Shown in pieces: positions 1 through 7,600 of a stretch of DNA of 11,575 bases (positions within the stretch are counted from its first letter, which is position 1; every line of letters starts with the position of its first letter). Below the pieces are notes generated by a model that saw nothing but the letters and a program-made list of their open reading frames with translations, made no database searches and was not told the origin of the DNA. The stretch comes from Cephalothrix simula (taxonomy: Eukaryota > Nemertea > Palaeonemertea > Archinemertea > Cephalotrichidae). The stretch covers positions 1-11,575 of the forward strand of contig JAXIUW010198954.1 in assembly GCA_035591015.1 (NCBI GenBank), read 5' to 3'. Position numbers and translations under genes: made by a program.

Positions 1-6
1 CAACGA

Positions 7-114
7 AAAGCGACATTTCCATCAGATGAGATATTTTCACTGAAAGCGACATTATCATCAAACGCAACATATTCATCAAAAGCGACATTTTCATCAAACA
101 CGGCATCTTTATCG
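7..114. repeat. 18-bp minisatellite, six degenerate copies
   Basis: Six consecutive 18-bp units start at 7, 25, 43, 61, 79 and 97. The consensus is close to AAAGCGACATTTTCATCA. The array may continue beyond the left edge. On the minus strand the units stay open as a six-residue repeat, about FDENVA. There is no start codon or splice context for it, so I treat it as a non-coding minisatellite. Confidence 0.85.
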
Positions 115-250
115 AAGAGTGAAAATTGGCCAAATCCCAATTTCCCTGACTTTTCCATGTTTTGACAAAATTCCCTGACTTTTGAAGGCTGAAATGAAAT
201 TCCCTGACTTTTCCCTGATTTCCAGATTTTCCAGGTGGCTGGCCACCCTG
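115..250. repeat. Degenerate TTCCCTGACTTTT repeat ending in a GGTGGC/GCCACC hairpin
   Basis: The core TTCCCTGACTTTT occurs three times (near 148, 171 and 200), and a shortened TTCCCTGATTTCC follows. The segment ends with the perfect hairpin GGTGGC-TG-GCCACC at 234-247, followed by CTG. Together with the adjacent minisatellite it looks like one dispersed repeat. I have a general impression of similar GGCCACC-ended repeats in other animal genomes, but could not check it. Confidence 0.6.
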
Positions 251-256
251 AATATA

Positions 257-515
257 TATAACACACTCTCTGGTGATTGATATGAATTATATCACGAGTG
301 TTCTGGTGTCTAACTGAAAAATGCACTCGGGGCTTGCCCCCCCCCCGAGTGCTTTTTTTCAGTTTGGGACCAGAACACAATAGTCTACTATAGGAGACAA
401 ATGTTCTCTCTCCCCCCCTTTCGATCGAACATATTGATAGATACAAACCCATTAGTTCACTACGGTAAGAACACAAGTGATATAAGTCATATCAGTCACC
501 AGAGAGTGTGTTATA
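257..515. mobile_element. Foldback/MITE-like element with about 50-bp terminal inverted repeats
   Basis: The left arm 257-305 (TATAACACACTCTCTGGTGA...) is the reverse complement of the right arm 466-515 (...TCACCAGAGAGTGTGTTATA) with only a few mismatches. Inside it a second hairpin pairs about 299-333 (GTGTTCTGGT, then AACTGAAAAATGCACTCGGG) with 343-378 (CCCGAGTGC, then CAGTTTGGGACCAGAACAC). A C-run of about ten lies in the loop. No protein is encoded, so it would be non-autonomous. A target-site duplication is not clear. Confidence 0.8.
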
Positions 516-645
516 GATTGTATTTGACGTATGCTAAATAAAATGTAGATTGTATTTAACATATGTTAAATAACATGTAGATTGTATTTAACATATGTTA
601 AATAACATGGAGATTGTATTTAACGTACATGTATATTAAATACAA
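514..645. repeat. 32-bp tandem repeat, four copies, each with a palindrome
   Basis: Copies begin at 514, 546, 578 and 610. Copies two and three are identical. Each contains the perfect palindrome ATTTAACATATGTTAAAT or a variant of it. The fourth copy diverges and closes with an inverted repeat (ATTGTATTTAA ... TTAAATACAAT). The array starts within the last bases of the foldback that ends at 515. Confidence 0.88.
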
Positions 646-667
646 TTCATGCCATTGTATTGCACTA

Positions 668-690
668 GTGATAATACAGCGTGTTATCAC
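668..690. repeat. Short inverted repeat GTGATAA/TTATCAC
   Basis: GTGATAATAC and GTGTTATCAC face each other across a few bases, forming a small hairpin. GTGATA/TATCAC-type motifs recur through the first 1.3 kb, suggesting pieces of one repeat family. Confidence 0.45.
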
Positions 691-746
691 ATGGCTATAA
701 AAGCAACATACGTTAAATACTATACACTTATTGCACAATTTATTGA

Positions 747-783
747 GTGCAATACGAAGCAGTTATAACTGCTCGTATTGCAC
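747..783. repeat. Near-perfect 37-bp palindrome with outer TTATTGCAC arms
   Basis: GTGCAATACG at the left end pairs with CGTATTGCAC at the right, and the centre GCAGTTATAACTGC is itself palindromic. One pair mismatches (GAAGC against GCTCG). Outside it, TTATTGCAC near 729 faces GTGCAATAA near 792, giving a nested structure. The TTATTGCAC motif also forms the arms of the 3080-3127 inverted repeat, so both may derive from one element family. Confidence 0.75.
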
Positions 784-1235
784 GAAAAGAGGTGCAATAA
801 CTGTTTTATTTAACGATAGATGCCTGATATCACATTATTATCAGTAAATAGCATCTACCTGCACACCTTAATCATTAAATAAAATTTTAAAATCGCATCA
901 CTCACTCTTTATAAAGTAGGTCTGGTTATGCATTTATGTCGCCAGTGATAAATGAGTATTAAAATTGAACAAAAATAGTGTAGTATTACACACATAGCAA
1001 TATGGGTACTTCGAACGGAAAAATGCGTGTAGATTGACTCGTGAACATAACCCACTTTCTAGCGATATACCCGTTTTCATGGCACTTTTATCAGTGATAT
1101 ATATCATTCTAGTCGCAGGCGAGTGAAATAAATGCTCGAGTGTGATAAACCCCTAGCTTATAGGCGCTGAACTACACAGGTCAAGACGTCATAAAATCCT
1201 TCTTCAGGGCTAGTGCGAGGTCGAATCTTACAAAT

Positions 1236-1311
1236 CGCGAGGTGATAATTATTTTACGCTAACTACATAGGAAACCCATACAAGATAGCGTAAAATAATT
1301 ATCACCTCGCG
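1236..1311. repeat. Perfect 25-bp inverted repeat with 26-bp loop
   Basis: Positions 1236-1260 (CGCGAGGTGATAATTATTTT plus ACGCT) and 1287-1311 are exact reverse complements, separated by 26 bases. An RNA from either strand would form a strong stem. It may be a tiny foldback element. Perfect arms suggest that it is young or under constraint. Confidence 0.85.
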
Positions 1312-1390
1312 AAATGTCAAATGCTGGGTGGGATTGGTCAGCGTAGGGGAGCGGAGAATAGGAACTGCGAAGGCGCGCAAAGAGCTCTGT

Positions 1391-1430
1391 GTACTTCATA
1401 TGGGCTTGAGGTGGCTCCCCCTTCCCTCTG
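1391..1430. repeat. Dispersed repeat fragment, copy 1
   Basis: This stretch (ACTTCATATGGGCTTG ... TTCCCTCTG) is similar in the same orientation to 10444-10481 (ACTTCATATGAGTTTG ... ATCCCTCTG). The two copies are some 9 kb apart, in different introns. The similarity fades on both sides; the family is unknown. Confidence 0.55.
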
Positions 1431-1518
1431 GGACCCTATATTACCGTTTACTGTAATGGTTTGTTTTTGGAAGGTCCCATATCAATGGTTCCAGTAACAA
1501 ATATACAACATGGCTTAC

Positions 1519-1638
1519 CTGTGACCCGTTTAAAAAGTTACCCATTGCCAATAAATATGAAATTATTCGGCGGAAAGTTTTATTCTTCTCTAGTTCTTCT
1601 ATACCTTTCTTCAAATCCATTAGCGGTTCAGCTATTTC
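1519..1638 (-). CDS. FHOD: FHOD exon I: FH2 segment with GN motif (short exon)
   Basis: The exon is 120 bp, 40 codons, phase 0 at both ends. The acceptor is ATTTTTTAAATAG|GAAATA; the donor is the consensus TCACAG|GTAAGC. The peptide starts [20 protein letters not shown] and ends [12 protein letters not shown]. It continues exactly where exon H stops: FHOD proteins read YETTE-(K)EVAEPLLDLKEGI and later LLAIGNFLNG. GNFLNG is the conserved GN-x-x-N motif of FH2. The exon is short and embedded next to repeat DNA, so simple open-frame searches miss it. No exon for the rest of FH2 (expected to begin around AKxFxLxYLxKV) was found between 1 and 1518. Confidence 0.93.
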
Positions 1639-4600
1639 CTATTTAAAAAATAATTGATGTTTAAAAACGAAACCACGTGTTTTTTTGTATCCATGACAAC
1701 CAAATAACAAAATAATGAAAACCTAATGTACCTGCTCCGTAGTTTCATAATCCAATTTGAAAGCCCATAAGTTAAGTCTAGCTGGTAATTCACTGATTGA
1801 TGAAAGGGTAAGAAGAAACGATTCAGCAGTTCCAAGTGGCGTATCGGGATTATTGATTTGCGCTTCAACGATTTTATTAGTCTCTTCCTGAGTTGGTAAC
1901 ATGGAAAGGATTTTCTGGAACAAAATTTAAGGCACTTTTTCACTAATAATAGTAAAAATTACAAAGATAAGAGCAGTAGATAGTGTACAACGCGAATTTG
2001 AATCTTGAAAAGCCAGTTGGCGTTCCTCAGAGACTCTTTTAGCGTCCTCTTTATAAAATTTAGATAATGAATATCTCCCAAGGAACGACGCTAGAAGAAA
2101 GCTCTCTACGCTGGTAGGACGTTGACAAGTAACTGGAAATGTATAAATTCTGTTACGCGAGAGCTAGAAAAATGCAGGAAGGATGCTACATTGAAGCTCA
2201 AGCGTTTTCCGAATTAAAATACATTTGAGTTCAGTCGGCCCTGAAAAGATGTAACGTAGTCGCTAGAAAGACGCCAGAACGTATTAATAACAACGAAATT
2301 TCGGGTTCGAGACTTAACTAATTTCACCGTTTCCAGAGCTAGAGGAACGTTTTCGTGGTTTTGTTAAAAAGGATGCTAAATCTACGTTCTGTAGACACTC
2401 CACGATAAGCGCTCGAAGGACGCTCAGTAGACGTTCTAGGTCATGTCAAACACACGGTGAAGCAGACAATGTCGTTGCGCAGACGCTAGATATACGCACC
2501 GAAGACGCTACGAGGTTACACGATCATTTTTAAAAGGACCAAAGTAGGACGCGACGAGGACGCCAGCTAAGTGTGGCCCTTTGTTTAAAAACGCCGCAGT
2601 TATCAGGGCGCGGAATTACCACTAATCCCAAATTTGACACTGTAATTCGAGAAAAAAAATTACCTCAATGCCTTCCCTATTCATAATTGTGTTATCCATT
2701 TTCAAAATGGCATTTTTTATTGTTCTAGATGGTGGCAGCACAGTCATACCAATATTGATTGCATTTGAACGCTTATTGTCCAATACTGTGATCTCTTTTT
2801 TGGCAGACTCAACACCCTTCTGAAAAATTAAATATAAAGAGAAGTTAGAGCCGATTCTTTAACGTGTACGTAGAGCACAGCACAAATAATTTATCTCTAA
2901 GCAGCTTTAAATATTGCCAATATTCATGATTACAACTGTTTTAGTTATGAATTTTATTTTTAAATGTTATCATCATTATAATACAATACTATAGACATCG
3001 CGCAGCATGCTAAGAGCCAGTTGTGCTTTTAGTGAAATGGTATTTAGTGATATTTCTTGGAAAACCGTTGAATAATAACGTTATTGCACGTTTTTTTCGT
3101 ATTTAACCCAAAAAAGCGTGCAATAACTCTATATTGCATTTAGAATAAAGAAAAATAAAGAATAGCTTTCCCCATGCGCAAAAAAAAACAGAATACAATA
3201 ATTTTATCTGACTAACCAAAAGAGTTAGTAACGACAAAGTACATAAAGTTAGAATTAAAACATACTATAACTATATGTTAATTGATTCCCATGCAAAAAT
3301 TTCTCGAAACCTTAAAATGATACCCGATAGCAATTTTTTAGCAACTAAGTACATTTCTCCCGCAAATGCCCGTAAAACTTTAATTGAGACAGAGTCAAAA
3401 GACGAGATATAAATATTTGAAACAAATTTCTTGCAGTCCATGCATATTTTTACTTTAAGAATTGTGGGTCTCCAAAAATATTCAACTTGTATACTTTAGG
3501 TATAATCATTTACTAAATACCCAAACATGAAGCAAAAATAACATAAATATTAATGAATTAGTTAAAAACATGCTTTGTATTAGTTTATGCTCTTACCACT
3601 TCCTGTTATTAGTGAATACCATGGCAACCATGCGACAACACAATAACGGCAAAAGGTCAAGGTTGGAAAGAAAAAAAGAGGCAAAAATTGAAATAAGAAC
3701 GTTTCTTTGGTTAAACCGATGCAGGTTATAAAAACCTGTAAAAACGACCCTTTTCAACTTAATCTCGCAGGTTTGGGGATTTCATCATTCTTTGTTTGCA
3801 ATCTAATATTAATTTTAAGCTATAATAAATGCAAATTCAAGCTTTTGCAAACAAAAACTGATTAATGTGATATATCCAGTAGAAATGGTTAAAAATCATC
3901 ACATGAAATAATTGAGATATTTTAACCATTTTCATTAGAGGAAAAGGGGATCAGCGGAGAGGTGTATAATATTATGGTGTATGGTGTAGAAATGTTAAGT
4001 GTATAAGTTATGTGGTCAGGTTATTAAGTAATAAGAAAAATTATAAAACCACGCCATGAAAAAAACCCAGATATGATATAAAAAAGTTCTCAAGGTTAAA
4101 ACTGCTTTCACATTTTGATTTCTATGTTAGTAGAGTGGCCATTTTGGACTAAAACACAAACCAACCCAAAATTACGGAATATAAATATTTATACCTTCTG
4201 AAGTTTCAATGATAAAAAGATAAAACGTAAAGATCAGTGCATAATTTATCTTTAAGTTATAACTGCATAAAAATATGAAATTTTATCTTTTTTTTACATA
4301 AACACTTAACTTTCCATATCTAGGGATTCTACATATCGACTCCTGTAGCGTGTAAAATCATTTCATGCGATAACTAATTTAACATCATGCATTTAACTGC
4401 ATTCAGGCATTTAACTTTTTGTATCAAAAATTTAATTTCATGCCATTAAATAAATAATTCGCTATAATATTCTGTGAGCTAAACTTGTATAACTCCGCAT
4501 AACTGATAAATTAAGATATGATAAAAAATATCGTACCTTTTGTTTGATTTCGTTAACTCTAGCTTCAAAAAGATGCTCCAACTTATCAGGCTGAATCGTC

Positions 4601-7600
4601 ACAGGCTCCAATTTATCCCATATAGTTGGCTTTGGCTCTGTGAAACCACCAGGCTTAACTTCACGCCAATGAAGTTTAACAGTCTTTTTAGTTTTTGGTA
4701 AATAAGCACCAAGAGGGGCAGCATGAAGTCCATCAACATGATCAGCTTTTAATAATGGTGGGCCACCAGGTAACATCGGTGGTGGAGGTGGTGGTCCACC
4801 AGGTAATACAGGGGGTGGAGGTGGACCACCAGGTAACATAGGAGGTGGAGGTGGACAACCAGGTATCATTGGGGGTGGAGGTGGCCCAAATCCATTAAAA
4901 GGTGGCGGTGGAGGTGGGCCACCTCCAAATGCCATAGCCATAGGTCGGTGTTCAAAACAATCTTCATCATCCGACCTTGTTAAGTCGGTGAAATCGAGAT
5001 CGTTAATTTCAAGCGCACGATTAAAACGATTTTCAAGGACTTCCCATTGTAAATCACTTTCATCGCGTTCTGCCTGCTCCTTTTGTAACTTCGCAACACT
5101 CTCCCTCCTTTTAGCCTCAAATGGTTTAGATGTACTTGCAAGCCCTTCTTTCATACGTTCAATAAGCCCGCTCTGATCCCCGACGGGGCCAGTTGCACCA
5201 GATCCCTCATCGTTAATGTCATTTTTAAGTTTTTCTTGCAGTTTCTCCTGCAACGATTGCACAGTGCCCTCATTGTCTATACCAACTTTGACATCATCAC
5301 TGACGTCATCACTATCGTCTTTTGCTATTTTATCGATCAGTTTCTTTCTATCTTCCTGTATAGAAAGTTCTTCGTTATTATTTACCGCATCGGCATCGTT
5401 CCTTATCCTCCTATTGGCATTGTTATTGAGATTTTCAAGGTCACCATTACTCATGTAACCAGATTCTGTAGATGGTAGTTGCTCATCAACCTCAGGTTGT
5501 GCTTCTGAAAACAGTTAAAATAAAAATTAGCACACATTTTTCATGAATACATTGAAAATGAAATGATCATTTACGGAGTAAAATATATAGAATTACACAA
5601 ATGAAAAAACTTTGAATTTCTGAAATAAAAGTTGAATGAGCTAGAATACAGGTAGACAAAAGTTAAAAGGTCACTAGTGTAAAAACATGCAAAAGAGATT
5701 GACTGTTAAGGTTTCAGCAGATCTGCACCTTCATGTATTAGACAAAACTTCTAAGTAAAATAAAAAGAAATGGTGGATGTGAAAACATAATAAGTTTATA
5801 TAAAAGTCAAACAAACCCATTGCCAGAATGTCTGATAGTAATGAGTGGATATATCCACTTAACAAAATACACGAAGAATTACGTCACTGATTACGTCAAA
5901 TCAACCTTGACCGAATAAAGTATAGGCCTAGGCCATATAGTTAAGCCTAAATTTAATAAAATTTTATTCATTCTCAAAAATCAAATTTTAGACCGATTAT
6001 CACAGCCAGCATTCCATTTTTGGAAAGATAGATCAAATTGTTAAAAAATGCTTTACTGAGAGCCACGTTATTTTGGGAAATATTTTAAAAATATGGTCCC
6101 ATTTTCAGTCAATTTTTACATGGTCATGGGTTGCTCTGATCTAATTTGACATAAAAACAAGAAACACGTGTTTATTTCTTACTTACATATATTGAAAGTA
6201 GATGTTCTAAGGATTCAGAATATGTTTCTACATTTACTCTATCTATATCGGGGCTCAGACCCTAATAATTGAAATTAGATCCGTTCCAAATTTTGATTGA
6301 TGACGTCATAAAAATGGCGGATCGACAGTCTAAGGACTCCATATGGTGTTGAGTGAAATATGGTAGCAGCTGGCAGGCCAAATTTTGTGCCATTCATGTT
6401 TCTCCCTCTATTACTCAACTGATTTCTTGGTAACACTTTGAAGCTTATTAATCTACCTTGCTAATGACATGAAACAATGTCAGGTTACTATCTTATTCAT
6501 TGAAGTTGTACCTGGCCAAAGTGGCGCCGTCCTATTTGTCGCCGAAATGCGACCATGGCGGTTAAAGGGTCAAGTTTTAAAAAATTGTCAAAATATTTTA
6601 AAATTCGAAGTGTCAAGATTGTTGCATGTTAAATAGTATGTGTTATTTAAAAAAGATGTTGGAGCCAGTGAATTATAACATTGAAATTAAATTTCCATCA
6701 CCTAAAAGAAAACATTATTAGTGCTACGAAGCATTAGTTTTTAGTGTCAAGAGTGCTCAATTATACGCCAGATACAGATCTACTACTAACACTTAGGTCT
6801 TACCTAAAATATTCAGAGTAACATTTGAACTAGTACGAACCGAGGATTTTCGTCGTAAGCTAACTTTGGGCGGTTCAGGCTCAGGTTCAATACTCGTTTC
6901 CAAAGTATCTTTGATTTCTTTTACACCGTTTTCTTTAGGCCACTCTGAAGCACACTCTTGTCTTAAGACTGAGCTAGGCGAGCGACTTAGAGTGATTTTA
7001 AAACCAGAAACCTTCTTTTCATTGTCATTATTACCTTCAACGGGGCTACAAGCTCGATCCGCTGATTTAGTTCTTTGCCTTAGTTCGCTTATTAAATTAA
7101 TTGCTGGTTCTGATTTAGCGGGGATTAATGATTTATAACGCTGATTTCCCGGGGGTGGTGAGCCCCTTAAGGCAGCCTCAATTTCCCCCGGTCCGTTTTT
7201 GCTTTGTTCTAATGTTTGAGATCGCTGACGCTGACGACGAAGTTTCCTCCTATTTTCAGCGACAGAGTTCACTTCAATTCCAGCCAATGGCGTCGCTGTT
7301 GGTCGCATGCAGAAAAAGAAAAATCCAGTTTGAGCAAATTTTCATGCAATTATCAAACAACAGGGTAGACAGAAAGGGTTTTTCAAACTTTTAATAATCA
7401 GACCAGTATAAGATTTTATAAATTAAAAGCGTATTAGGCACACCTCAAAGGGATGCAAATTATGATACGATGTTAGGTTTCTTTGATCCATTTACACAAT
7501 ATTAACAGTAAATATACTATCATCATTGGAATTGTCAGAGGAGCAATAAAAAGGGCTCACCCTAAGTCATCTATTCGTAACATTAACCCAGGAAAACTAT

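Larger units (their letters stand above)
1..1518. other. Repeat-rich intron downstream of exon I
   Basis: This is non-coding on the minus strand as far as I can see and is probably all intron, since the gene must continue with the rest of FH2. It is dense with repeats: an 18-bp minisatellite, a TTCCCTGACTTTT repeat, a foldback with about 50-bp arms, a 32-bp palindromic tandem repeat, a 37-bp palindrome and a 25-bp perfect inverted repeat. Each is listed separately. The stretch 800-1235 holds scattered GTGATA/TATCAC motifs but no structure I could define. Confidence 0.75.

Noticed and set aside
1461-1646. 61-codon plus-strand open frame
   Set aside because: It is the antisense shadow of FHOD exon I, whose minus-strand reading has splice sites and a clear FH2 match.
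1632-1943. 103-codon minus-strand open frame overlapping exon H
   Set aside because: Wrong frame; the other frame of the same strand encodes the conserved FH2 segment between good splice sites.
5454-5454. ATG at 5454 as the protein start
   Set aside because: The frame is open upstream to a good acceptor at 5504, and the phase fits the preceding exon, so this Met is internal. An internal promoter cannot be excluded but nothing shows one.
5216-5478. Two 80-codon plus-strand frames opposite exon F
   Set aside because: Both are antisense to the acidic part of exon F; their Ser/Leu-rich composition is what the opposite strand of Asp/Glu codons gives.
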